Shown: piece after piece, positions 8,155-15,617 of the stretch | How the letters are laid out: every line of letters starts with the position of its first letter | Numbering within the stretch: position 1 is the first letter of the stretch | Origin: Myxococcaceae bacterium | Lineage (GTDB): Bacteria; Myxococcota; Myxococcia; Myxococcales; Myxococcaceae | DNA length: 34,472 nucleotides | Direction: 5' to 3' | Assembly: GCA_016926755.1 (NCBI GenBank) | Contig: JAFGNZ010000093.1 | Location: forward strand, 1-34,472 | Translations under genes and position numbers: made by a program | Notes under the pieces: generated by a model | What the model was told of the DNA's origin: nothing | What the model saw: only the letters and a program-made list of their open reading frames with translations | The model's database searches: none

Positions 8155-9929
8155 TCGACCATCACCTCGAACGGCATCCGTGCGTAGACGCCGGCGGGAT
8201 CGTTGAGGGAGCGCAGGATCTCCAGCTGCCGCTGAACGTCGGACCACAGGCGGTCCACCGCCGAGTGGGCCTTGCGCTTGGGCTTCGTCTCCAGGGACTC
8301 CATCAGCTGCTCGAGGAAGGGCTTGGGGGCCTCTGGCAGATCCATCCGGTAGTCGCTGCCAACCCCCGCCCTCTCGGCCGCGAACCGGGCCGCCTCCTGC
8401 AGGCCGCCCAGCTCGTCCACCAGCCCCAGCTTGCGGGCCTCCTCTCCGGACCACACGCGGCCCTGGCCGATCTCATGGACCTTCTCCCGAGGCAGCTGCC
8501 GGCCCTCCGCCACCTTGTCCAGGAACTGCTCGTAGACGCGGTCCACCAGGTGCTGGATGCGCGCCAGCTCCTCCTCCGTCTTGGGCCGGGCGAGCGTTGC
8601 CGGGTTGGCCATCTTCGCGGTCTGCACGCTGTCAAAGGTGATCCCGTGATCGTTGGCCAGCTCCTGCACGTTGGGCAACAGGCCGAAGACGCCTATCGAG
8701 CCGGTGATGGTGGTGGGCTGGGCGAAGATCCGGTCGCCGTAGGCGCTGATCCAGTAGCCCCCCGAGGCGGCATAGCTGCCCATGGAGATCACCACCGGCT
8801 TCACCTTCCGGGTGATGATGACCTCCCGCTGGATGAGATCCGAAGCGCCCGCGCTGCCCCCGGGGCTGTTGACGCGCAGGACAACGGCCTTCACGTCCGG
8901 ATCCTGGCGGAGCTTGCGCAGCTCGCGGCTGACGCGATCGCCGCCGGCCTGCTCCGGGCGCCCCTCGCCGTTGACGATCTCGCCCTCGGCGTACACCACG
9001 CCGACGCGGTGCTTGCCGCCCTTGGGACGAACCTCCAGCTCGGCGTAGGTGTCCAGCGAGATCTGGTTGAAGGTCTTCTCCTGCTCGTCGGTGCCCGCCA
9101 GCGCCTTCAGCTCCTCCAGGATCTCGTCAAATGCCGCGATGCGGTCGACGAGCCCGGCGGCCTTTGCCTCGTCCGACAGCAGGAAGCCCTTCTCGTCCGC
9201 CACGGCCTGGACGGCCTCGGGGGGCTGCTTCCGGTCGCCGCCGACCGCGACCTTCCGCTCGGTCCAGAGATCATCCAGGAGCTTCTGGAGCTGCTCCCGG
9301 TTGGGATCGCTCATGCGGTTGAGCGTGAAGGGCTCGACCGCGGACTTGTACTTGCCCACCCGGGTGACCTGCACCTGGATGCCGTACTTCTGGAGGGCAT
9401 CCCCGAAGAACACCGGCTCCGCCGCGAGGCCGGCCACCTCCACGAGCCCCGCGGGGTTCACCACGAGCGTGGAGGCCACCGAGGCGAGGTAGTAGTCGTG
9501 CTTGCCCCAGTCGAGGTTGTAGGCCAGGACGGGCTTCTTCTCCTTGAAGCGCTGGATGGCGGCCCGCAGCTCCCGCAGGGCCGCGGGGCCCGAGCCGTAG
9601 CCCGCGGGGGTGAGGTTGCCGATCAGGAAGAGGCCCACGATCCGCTCGTCCTCGGCGGCCCGGTCCAGGGCCGCCACCGCGGTGGCCAGGGCGACGACGC
9701 GGGTCTCCTCGCCTCGAATGGCGCTCTGGAGCACCTCGCTCGGCCCGGCCTCATTGGTGTGATCGAGCAGGTTCATGTCCAGGTCCAGGACCAGCACGGC
9801 CTTGGAGGGCACCCTGGGACTGTCAGGCCCCGCCAGGGCCACCAGGCCCAGGAGCAGGACGAAGGCACCCGCGGTGAAGAGGGCGACAGCCAGCAGGCAG
9901 GCCAAGAGCATCTTGAGGAAGTCCTTCAT
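8151..9929 (-). CDS. sppA: Signal peptide peptidase SppA, 67-kDa type
   Basis: 592 residues from the ATG at 9929, chosen because GGGGGTG precedes it and the protein then begins with the expected single N-terminal membrane anchor (about residues 7-33); the open frame extends upstream to 10103 but without a sensible N-terminus. It is the double-domain form, as in E. coli (618 residues). The catalytic Lys is in VGKYKSAVEPF (Lys195, equivalent to E. coli Lys209) and the catalytic Ser in SMGSYAASGGYW (Ser389, equivalent to Ser409); NSPGGSA (354-360) and the TGSIGVFG strand are also present. Role: degradation of cleaved signal peptides at the periplasmic face of the inner membrane. The stop overlaps the next gene's TTG. 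Confidence 0.95.
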   Translation of the reverse strand: MKDFLKMLLACLLAVALFTAGAFVLLLGLVALAGPDSPRVPSKAVLVLDLDMNLLDHTNEAGPSEVLQSAIRGEETRVVALATAVAALDRAAEDERIVGLFLIGNLTPAGYGSGPAALRELRAAIQRFKEKKPVLAYNLDWGKHDYYLASVASTLVVNPAGLVEVAGLAAEPVFFGDALQKYGIQVQVTRVGKYKSAVEPFTLNRMSDPNREQLQKLLDDLWTERKVAVGGDRKQPPEAVQAVADEKGFLLSDEAKAAGLVDRIAAFDEILEELKALAGTDEQEKTFNQISLDTYAELEVRPKGGKHRVGVVYAEGEIVNGEGRPEQAGGDRVSRELRKLRQDPDVKAVVLRVNSPGGSAGASDLIQREVIITRKVKPVVISMGSYAASGGYWISAYGDRIFAQPTTITGSIGVFGLLPNVQELANDHGITFDSVQTAKMANPATLARPKTEEELARIQHLVDRVYEQFLDKVAEGRQLPREKVHEIGQGRVWSGEEARKLGLVDELGGLQEAARFAAERAGVGSDYRMDLPEAPKPFLEQLMESLETKPKRKAHSAVDRLWSDVQRQLEILRSLNDPAGVYARMPFEVMVD

Positions 9930-10307
9930 GCATGCACCCCCGGGAGCGGCCCGGGAGCATGCCATCCGGATCCTCGTGGCGCGGGGCGCCAACCTCCTCC
10001 GTGCCCTGCAGTCAACACCGCTCGCGAGTGCACAGCGGGCGCGTGCAGCATCACCAGACCTCAAGAATCCGAGAAGGGCCACGACGCCGGGGATGGTAAA
10101 CATTTAGCCTGAAATGTCGGAGGCCGGCCCCCTCGGGAGCGGTGGCACAGGGTGGAATACCCTAGGAAAAACGCCCACTTCGTCAAGCAGGCACACTTTC
10201 GCCTGAATTGTAGGATAAAAAATAATGAGCAGTACGCAACGGCGAGAGGCACGGGCAGAGAATGAAAGCACGGTGCTTTCGCAGCCCGCTCTCACCGGAG
10301 ATCGACG
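9930..10307. other. Intergenic region between divergent sppA and C39-like peptidase genes
   Basis: 378 bp without a convincing gene. The part from about 10195 to 10230 is strikingly A/T-rich for this genome (gaattgtaggataaaaaataat) and lies 80-110 bp before the plus-strand peptidase start, so it is the likely promoter zone; TAGGAT at 10211-10216 or AATAAT at 10221-10226 could serve as a -10 element, but no matching -35 is clear. An ATG at 10225 opens a frame that runs out of phase into the peptidase gene and is not credible. The half next to sppA (9930-10100) shows no clear motif. Confidence 0.5.
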
Positions 10308-11765
10308 ATGCGTATCAATGATGGCGGCTCCCACGCTCCCCGCGTCCAACCCTCTGCTCCCCAGGCTCCGAAGTCTTCTTCGAGCAAGCCCGCGCAGAGC
10401 CCCCCGAACACCGCGCGCCCCGCGCCGAAGCTCCACGCGGACTCGGTGGACACGCGCAGCCTGTCCACCATGCCCCCGGCGGCCGCGGCGCCCCGCCTGC
10501 CGGTGCCGGCCTCGGATCTGCGGCGCGGCCAGTCGGGCACCGAGGTGCGGCAGCTCCAGGAAGGGCTGGTGTCCACGGGCTACCTGAGCGCGCAGGACAT
10601 GGCCACGGGCCCCGGCCAGTTTGGCCCCAGGACGGAGGCGGCCCTCAAGCGGCTGCAGTCCGCCAACGGGCTGAGCCCCACGGGCGTGTTCGACGCCTCG
10701 GCCCGCGAGGCGCTGACCCGGGCGCTCACGCCCTCCACGCCCACGGATCCTTCCATCCCGGCCGCCGGCATGCGGCGGGGCAATGAGGGCGGCAACGTCC
10801 TGCAGCTCCAGAACAGCATGGTGCAGCTGGGCTACATGAGCCAGGAGCAGGTGAACACCGGCCCGGGCATCTTCGGTGCGCAGACGGAGCGCTCGGTCAA
10901 GGCGCTGCAGGTGCGCAACGGGCTGTCCGCCACGGGCGTGTTCGACGAGGCCACCCAGGCGGCGCTGGCGAAGGAGGTGGGCCAGTACAAGGATCCGTCG
11001 CAGATGGTGCAGGAGTCCTACCAGAAGCTCCTGGGCCGTGAGCCCTCCGCCGAGGAGCTGTCGGCGGCCACGGCCCGCGCCGAGGAGATCAAGCAGTTCG
11101 GGGGCAGCCTCTCGGCCATGCGCCAGGACACGGTGGGCGCCATCCGCCAGACCGACGAGTACCGGGCCGCGCACCCCATCGGCTCGGGCACGGTGTCCAC
11201 CACGGAGGACGCCAACGAGTACTTCCTCACCCAGTGGGGCGGCACGCCGTACAACTCGGCCAGCGGCGCTCCGTTCGGCTACAACGACTGCGGCCCCACC
11301 TCGGCGGTGATGGCGCTGTCGGCCATCGGCCTGATGGAGCGGCCCTCGCCGGAGAACGCCTCCGCCACCATCGACGCGGTGCGGGACGCGGCGCTCGGCC
11401 ACGACACGACGCAGTCGCAGCGGATGGGCTTCGGCTCGCTGCAGCGCGCGGTGCAGGAGTATGGCGGGCAGACGCAGATGATCAACGGCATCGACTCGAT
11501 CGACCAGGCGATCGAGCGCGGCAACCCGGTGGTCATCGGCGGCAACCCCTGGCAGGCCTGGGGCTCCGAGCAGCGCGCCAACGGCAACTACCTCAACAGC
11601 CGCGACCCGGGCGGGCACTTCGTCACCGTGCTCGGCAAGACCCAGGACGGCAAGTACATCGTCGGCGATCCGCTGGTGAAGAACGGCACCATCGCGGTGT
11701 CTCGCGAGCAGCTCCAGACCTTCTTCCAGAGTGGCTTCGGCGCGATGGAGGTCTACCGGCCGTAA
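10308..11765 (+). CDS. Peptidoglycan-binding C39-like cysteine peptidase
   Basis: 485 residues; GGAG sits 8 nt before the ATG. The first ~65 residues are Pro/Ser/Ala-rich and disordered-looking. Two PG_binding_1 repeats follow (about 66-140 and 155-225), each with the pattern LRRG..G.EVRQLQ...FG..TEAALK.LQ...GL...GVFD. A helical segment with YQKLLGREPSAEELSAA (about 235-251) to TDEYRA resembles the DUF4214 motif. The C-terminal domain is Peptidase_C39_2-like: Cys328 in YNDCGPTSA, His437 in GGHFVTVLG and Asp454 in VGDPL form a plausible catalytic triad. Together this suggests a wall-associated hydrolase or transglutaminase-fold protein. No Sec or Tat signal is recognisable, so export would have to use another route or the protein acts after lysis. 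Monocistronic, followed by a strong hairpin. Confidence 0.85.
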   Translation: MRINDGGSHAPRVQPSAPQAPKSSSSKPAQSPPNTARPAPKLHADSVDTRSLSTMPPAAAAPRLPVPASDLRRGQSGTEVRQLQEGLVSTGYLSAQDMATGPGQFGPRTEAALKRLQSANGLSPTGVFDASAREALTRALTPSTPTDPSIPAAGMRRGNEGGNVLQLQNSMVQLGYMSQEQVNTGPGIFGAQTERSVKALQVRNGLSATGVFDEATQAALAKEVGQYKDPSQMVQESYQKLLGREPSAEELSAATARAEEIKQFGGSLSAMRQDTVGAIRQTDEYRAAHPIGSGTVSTTEDANEYFLTQWGGTPYNSASGAPFGYNDCGPTSAVMALSAIGLMERPSPENASATIDAVRDAALGHDTTQSQRMGFGSLQRAVQEYGGQTQMINGIDSIDQAIERGNPVVIGGNPWQAWGSEQRANGNYLNSRDPGGHFVTVLGKTQDGKYIVGDPLVKNGTIAVSREQLQTFFQSGFGAMEVYRP

Positions 11766-11781
11766 CGGCGGCTCGCCGCGC

Positions 11782-11810
11782 CGTGGGGCCAGGGGATGCC
11801 CTGCCCCACG
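11782..11810. terminator. GC-rich hairpin between convergent genes
   Basis: CGTGGGGCCAGGG (11782-11794) pairs with CCCTGCCCCACG (11799-11810) through 12 base pairs with one bulged C and a 4-nt loop. It lies 17 bp after the C39-like peptidase stop and before the stop of the convergent cyclase gene, so it could end transcription from either side. No T-tract follows on either strand, so it is not a classical intrinsic terminator. Confidence 0.5.
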
Positions 11811-11893
11811 CGCGATCGCCTCGCGAGGTTTGCTAGAGAGCCTCGGGCACTCACTCAGCCCGGGTCTCGCTCTTGCTCCCGAGGGGTAAGGCT

Positions 11894-12550
11894 TCAGCCG
11901 ATGGCGGCAACCACATTCACCGGAGCCGCCTCCGCGTGGAGCCTGGGCGGGAACGCATGGACGCGAAAGGCGCTCACGGGCAGCAGCGCCTCCAGGTTCG
12001 TGAGGTTCTCGAACAACAGGATGTCCCGCCCCAGGAGGAGGTGGTGGACCTCGAACGGATAGCGGTCCGGTGAGGGCAGGTCCATGCCGAGCGCCTTGAT
12101 GCGCCGATCGCTCAGCGCCCGGGCGAAGCGCTCGGTGACGAGCGGGTGGTCTCGATAGTAGGCCTCACCGCCGAACAGCCGCGAGTGCCCGGTCAGCAGC
12201 AGGAGGATGTCCCCGGGCTCGAGGACTGCCCCCGCCAGGGTGTCCTCGTCGATGACGGAGCGCCCCCTCACGTCCAGCAGCCGGCCCGGCCCCGTGAAGG
12301 CCTCCGGTGGGAAGTCATCGATGTACTTCCCCCCGGGGACCATATGGATCGGGGCGTCCACGTGGGTACCGACGTGAAGGCCCGAGTGCATCCGATAGGC
12401 GGTGTAGCCCTCCCGCTCCACGGTGGCCAGGGGCGTGAGCTGGGGGGAGGGATCTCCAGGGAAGGCGGGCATCCCATCCGTGAACACGTGGCTCAGGCAG
12501 ACCAGGCGAGCCGGGCTGCTCCCCGAGCCCGTGTCGGCCGGGAGGCTCAA
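11894..12550 (-). CDS. Cyclase / kynurenine-formamidase-like metal hydrolase
   Basis: 218 residues, a normal length for the putative-cyclase (PF04199-type) family. Hallmarks are DGMPAFPGDPS (about 27-37) and the metal-binding signature HVGTHVDAPIHM (about 59-70), then GMDLPSPD and a late HHLLL segment that completes the site. Relatives include kynurenine formamidase, isatin hydrolase and polyketide-associated cyclases, all of which open or close amide/ester-like bonds with a divalent metal. The start is a TTG at 12550 overlapping the preceding deaminase stop as TTGA; no ATG or GTG gives a complete N-terminus, and GAGGG lies about 9 nt upstream. It is the last gene of the six-gene minus-strand operon. 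Confidence 0.9.
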   Translation of the reverse strand: MSLPADTGSGSSPARLVCLSHVFTDGMPAFPGDPSPQLTPLATVEREGYTAYRMHSGLHVGTHVDAPIHMVPGGKYIDDFPPEAFTGPGRLLDVRGRSVIDEDTLAGAVLEPGDILLLLTGHSRLFGGEAYYRDHPLVTERFARALSDRRIKALGMDLPSPDRYPFEVHHLLLGRDILLFENLTNLEALLPVSAFRVHAFPPRLHAEAAPVNVVAAIG

Positions 12551-13002
12551 GACCAGAAGCCCTCGTGTGCCTTCATCGCTTCCGCTTCGAGCATGGGCCC
12601 CTCGATCCGGATCCTGGCACTGGAGGTGGCCAGGATATCCCGGCAGGAGATGTACGGATCATCCGGGAAGTACGGGCGCAGCGCCTCGGCGGACAGGGCG
12701 TACACCACGTGACGGATCCCGCTGTTGAAGAGCGCGCCGGAGCACATGACGCACGGCTCCGCGCTGGCGTAGAGGGTGGCCTCCCGCAGCTGCTCGCGAC
12801 TGAAGCGCCGCACCGCCTCCGTCAGCAGGTTCAGCTCCGAGTGGCCGAGCGGGTTCTTGCCGGTGACCACCGTATTCTCGGCCTCCAGCACGATCTGCCC
12901 GTTGAGGAGCAGGAGCGCGCCGAATGGCCCGTTCCCCTTCTCCCGCGCCTGGTAGGAGAGCTCGATGCATCTCCGGATGAAGCCCTCGTGTCCTCGTTCC
13001 AT
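12547..13002 (-). CDS. Nucleoside/nucleobase deaminase-like zinc enzyme, copy 1
   Basis: 151 residues of the cytidine/deoxycytidylate deaminase superfamily (guanine-deaminase/TadA-like branch). Zinc ligands and catalytic Glu are present: HSE at 54-56 (normally HAE) and PCVMC at 83-87, supported by the PFGALL motif at 26-31. GGAGGAATC directly precedes the ATG. It is 45-50% alike by eye to the next upstream gene and shares its ending (EA..KAHEGFW), so the pair arose by tandem duplication. Substrate: possibly a purine/pyrimidine base, nucleoside or related amino-heterocycle; not predictable. The Ser in place of Ala in the HxE motif is shared by both copies and is notable. Confidence 0.88.
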   Translation of the reverse strand: MERGHEGFIRRCIELSYQAREKGNGPFGALLLLNGQIVLEAENTVVTGKNPLGHSELNLLTEAVRRFSREQLREATLYASAEPCVMCSGALFNSGIRHVVYALSAEALRPYFPDDPYISCRDILATSSARIRIEGPMLEAEAMKAHEGFWS

Positions 13003-13010
13003 GATTCCTC

Positions 13011-13502
13011 CTAGCTGTTCCAGAAGCCTTCATGCGCCTTGAGCACCTCGGCCTCCATGTCCAGCCACTCCAGGGTGACGCTCACGCCGAGCAGCTCGAA
13101 CACCCTCTGGCTTTCGATGAAGGGATAGGGCTGCGTGCGCTCCAGCAGCGCCTTCGTCGTGCAGCCGAACACCAGGTGGCGCACGCCGCTGTGGAGCATG
13201 GCGCCACAGCACATGAGGCAAGGCTCCACGGCGGTGTACAGCGCCGCCCGCTGGAGCTCCCCTGGAGACAGCCGCTGGCAGGCCTCTCTCAACACGTTCA
13301 TCTCCGAGTGGCCGAACGGGTGGCCTTCGCTCGAGTTCGTGTTCTCCCCCTCCAGCACGATCCGCCCATCCACGGCGAGGAGCGAGCCGAAGGGCATGTT
13401 GCCCTTCTCTCGCGCCCGGAGGGAAAGCTCGATGCACCTGCGGAGGTACGGCGCGTGTCGCTCCATGGGGCCTCTCGGATCCGACATTTCAGGGGAGCTC
13501 AT
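13011..13502 (-). CDS. Nucleoside/nucleobase deaminase-like zinc enzyme, copy 2
   Basis: 163 residues. Like its neighbour it has PFGSLL, the zinc/catalytic motif HSE (in FGHSEMNVL) and PCLMCCGAM, so it should be an active zinc deaminase. The ATG at 13502 overlaps the HDO gene's stop as ATGA, which argues for this start; an internal Met (MERHAPYLRRCIELS) aligns exactly with the start of copy 1 and is the alternative. C-terminal halves differ more than the N-terminal halves (copy 2 has an extra LEWLDME stretch), as expected if the two now act on different substrates or form a heteromer. Third or fourth step in the operon by position. Confidence 0.88.
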   Translation of the reverse strand: MSSPEMSDPRGPMERHAPYLRRCIELSLRAREKGNMPFGSLLAVDGRIVLEGENTNSSEGHPFGHSEMNVLREACQRLSPGELQRAALYTAVEPCLMCCGAMLHSGVRHLVFGCTTKALLERTQPYPFIESQRVFELLGVSVTLEWLDMEAEVLKAHEGFWNS

Positions 13503-14845
13503 GACAGCGGGAGGCTCCTCAGCTCACAGTCCTGTCCCTGCTCCGGGCGCATGCGGAACAGGCGGCCCTGGGGGATGGCGACCCGCGTGCCCGGGCGCAG
13601 GGTGACGAACCCACCCGTCCCCACGCCGAACTCGAGGCTCCCGCGCTGGAGCTCCAGGTGCAGCGCGGTCTCCGCGATCCGCGGGAAGAACGCCCGGTTG
13701 CCGCCATGCAGCACCAGGTGCCGCGCGGGCTGCGCCGCCGACGGCTCCGGAGGCTGCCGCCCGCCCAGCACGTCATCGGCGAAGCGAATCTGCCCCGCGA
13801 GATCCGCGGCCGCGCACCCAGCCAGGCGCCGGAAGCACTCGAAGCCCACGTAGATCTCCTGCAGGATGCTGTCGCCATACGCCTCGATGGCGGGGATGAT
13901 CAGCTCCTGGAGGACGATCTCCCGGTGGCGCTGGTCCACCTGGATGTGCTCCTCGAAGTAGCTCAGATCCATCTTCTCGGTTCCGAGGGCCTCCTTGAAG
14001 GCGGCCGTGAGCTTCTCGAAGAAGCACGTGGTGGTGGCCTCGGCGAAGTACATGGCCCCGAGGTACTGGAAGAAGTGCCTGGGGCTCTTGCAGATGAAGT
14101 GGAAGTAGTTCGCCATCATCAGCGAGCTGGGCAGGTAGTCCTCGAGGTAGCAGTGAGGATAGGTCTCCAACCCACAGGAGGCCATGGCCTGCTTGAAGAG
14201 GCTGGAGTGCTTCCGCTCCAGGCTCCCGTTGCCGTACTCGTCCATGAAGACGCGCAACAGGGAGCACTGCAGCGGGCCGGAGCTGCCGCCCAGGCTCCCC
14301 GTCATCGCGGCGCCCTCGGTGAGGAAGTCAGAGGCCTTGTGCAGCAGGTAGAGGCGGATGGCCTCCTTCTTGTGCTTCACCTGGCGCAGCAGCTCGCTCA
14401 GCCCCAGCGGGGCACGATCCTCCTCGGCGACGGCTTGCTTCAGGGTCTCGAGCAGTCCGGGGGCGGTCCACTCGCGGACCTCGATGCCGTTCTCCAGGAA
14501 GCCGAAGACGGCGTCCTCCAGCGGGATGCGCAGCGCCAGCCCCTGCGCGAGCCGCTCCCGAGCGAAGTACGCCTCATAATCCCGGCGGCAGATCGGGTTG
14601 ATGTTCATGTGGGGAAGGAAGACCCCCGACTGCTCGTGGAGGGTGTGGAGGAACTTGTTGAGCAGGTAGGCGTTGGGGGTGGTGACGTCGGCGAAGTCGT
14701 GCAGGGCGTGGGCCTGCTCGAGCTGCTCCTCCCCGAAGGCCAGCGGACGGTGCCAGGCGTTGCGCTGCATCCACTGTGCAGTCTTCCGGAAGCAGTGCGC
14801 GTGGGCGTACTGCTTCATCTGCTCTCGTACCTCGCGACTCAACAT
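13499..14845 (-). CDS. Heme-oxygenase-like diiron oxidase/oxygenase (HDO, Haem_oxygenas_2-like) with beta-rich tail
   Basis: 448 residues from the ATG at 14845 (AAAGGG upstream; a GTG two codons earlier is too close to it). All six diiron ligands of the HDO superfamily can be placed: Glu203 and His213 (in DEYGNGSLERKH), Glu269 (FAEATT), and His300, Asp304, His307 (in EHIQVDQRH, the H-x3-D-x2-H motif). Superfamily members include UndA, BesC, FlcD, CADD and the central domain of SznF, which perform O2-dependent C-C cleavage or N-oxygenation of amino-acid-derived substrates. The N-terminal ~150 residues are an additional helical region. The last ~75 residues (about 374-448) look like a small beta-sandwich with cupin flavour (VTLRPGTRVAIPQG) but without the usual three His ligands. 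It sits mid-operon between the HAD and deaminase genes; the stop overlaps the next start. Confidence 0.85.
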   Translation of the reverse strand: MLSREVREQMKQYAHAHCFRKTAQWMQRNAWHRPLAFGEEQLEQAHALHDFADVTTPNAYLLNKFLHTLHEQSGVFLPHMNINPICRRDYEAYFARERLAQGLALRIPLEDAVFGFLENGIEVREWTAPGLLETLKQAVAEEDRAPLGLSELLRQVKHKKEAIRLYLLHKASDFLTEGAAMTGSLGGSSGPLQCSLLRVFMDEYGNGSLERKHSSLFKQAMASCGLETYPHCYLEDYLPSSLMMANYFHFICKSPRHFFQYLGAMYFAEATTTCFFEKLTAAFKEALGTEKMDLSYFEEHIQVDQRHREIVLQELIIPAIEAYGDSILQEIYVGFECFRRLAGCAAADLAGQIRFADDVLGGRQPPEPSAAQPARHLVLHGGNRAFFPRIAETALHLELQRGSLEFGVGTGGFVTLRPGTRVAIPQGRLFRMRPEQGQDCELRSLPLS

Positions 14846-14858
14846 GGGCACTGCCCTT

Positions 14859-15596
14859 TCATTTCAAGGAGGAGATCACTTCGACGATGTGCCGCAGGCG
14901 CTCCGCGTGGTGGGCGCCGGAGACGGTGAGCGCCTCGTTCTCCAGGAAGTCGATGCTGCCGTTGATGCGCCGCTCCGGGCCCAGCATCACCGGCACCATT
15001 CCGGTGTTGAGGGCGAACTGGTAGTCATCCAACGAGTCCCCCACGTGGGCGCACTCGGAAGGGGCGATCGCGTGCCTGTCCCTCAACGGCGCGAAGAACG
15101 CCGCGTCCGGCTTCTTCACCCCATGCTCGCCGGAGATGAGGATGTCCTGGAAGAACCCCGTCAGCCCCTGCTCCTCCAGCAGCCGCCGCACGTGCCGCGG
15201 GTGATCGAAGTTGGAGACGAGGAAGAGCGCGTACCTCCCCGCCAGGGCCTCCAGCACCTCTCGGCACTCCGGATCCAGGGAGATGGACTGCTGCCAGGCC
15301 TGGCACGCGTCGTCCGCGATGCGCGCCAGCTCCGAGGCCGGGAGCGTGAGCCCCAGGCGCTCGGTCATCCGCAGCAGGCGGCTCTCGAAGACGGACAGCG
15401 CCTCCAGGCGAGCGGCGTTCCCGTGGAAGAAGCGCTGGCACACCCGGGAGAACTCCTCCTCGGCGAGCCCCAGGCCATGCCGCTTCAGGTGACCATGCAG
15501 CGCCGCATTCCAGTCCCGCCAGGACTGGTCCAGATCGTCATAGCGAAGCAGGGTGCCATACAGATCGAAGCTGATGGCGCGCAGGGAGCGGGGCAT
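14859..15596 (-). CDS. HAD-superfamily hydrolase
   Basis: 245 residues, typical length for a type I cap HAD phosphatase. Motif I is SFDLYGTLL (Asp nucleophile in the DLYGT context), motif II lies in LFLVSNFDH, motif III Lys in HGVKKPDAAFF and motif IV in VGDSLDDYQFA. The DLYGT form (Tyr instead of Asp as the +2 residue region DxYGT) is typical of haloacid-dehalogenase/phosphatase subgroups where the second Asp is absent; with Asp-Leu-Tyr, the general acid expected of phosphatases is replaced, so dehalogenase- or phosphonatase-like chemistry should be considered. It lies 21 bp after the radical SAM gene and 13 bp before the HDO start, so it belongs to the same transcript. Confidence 0.88.
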   Translation of the reverse strand: MPRSLRAISFDLYGTLLRYDDLDQSWRDWNAALHGHLKRHGLGLAEEEFSRVCQRFFHGNAARLEALSVFESRLLRMTERLGLTLPASELARIADDACQAWQQSISLDPECREVLEALAGRYALFLVSNFDHPRHVRRLLEEQGLTGFFQDILISGEHGVKKPDAAFFAPLRDRHAIAPSECAHVGDSLDDYQFALNTGMVPVMLGPERRINGSIDFLENEALTVSGAHHAERLRHIVEVISSLK

Positions 15597-15617
15597 GGGC
15601 GATGAGAGGAGAGCGGC

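Noticed and set aside
8155-8454. N-terminal extension of the DUF4919-like frame.
   Set aside because: It lies wholly inside sppA in another frame and is low-complexity; the TTG with Shine-Dalgarno at 8154 is the sensible start.
10108-13493. A 13-bp sequence, cctgaaatgtcgg, at 10108-10120 recurs inverted at 13481-13493.
   Set aside because: Several exact 13-mers are expected by chance in a window of this size, and the second copy is inside the start of a deaminase gene.
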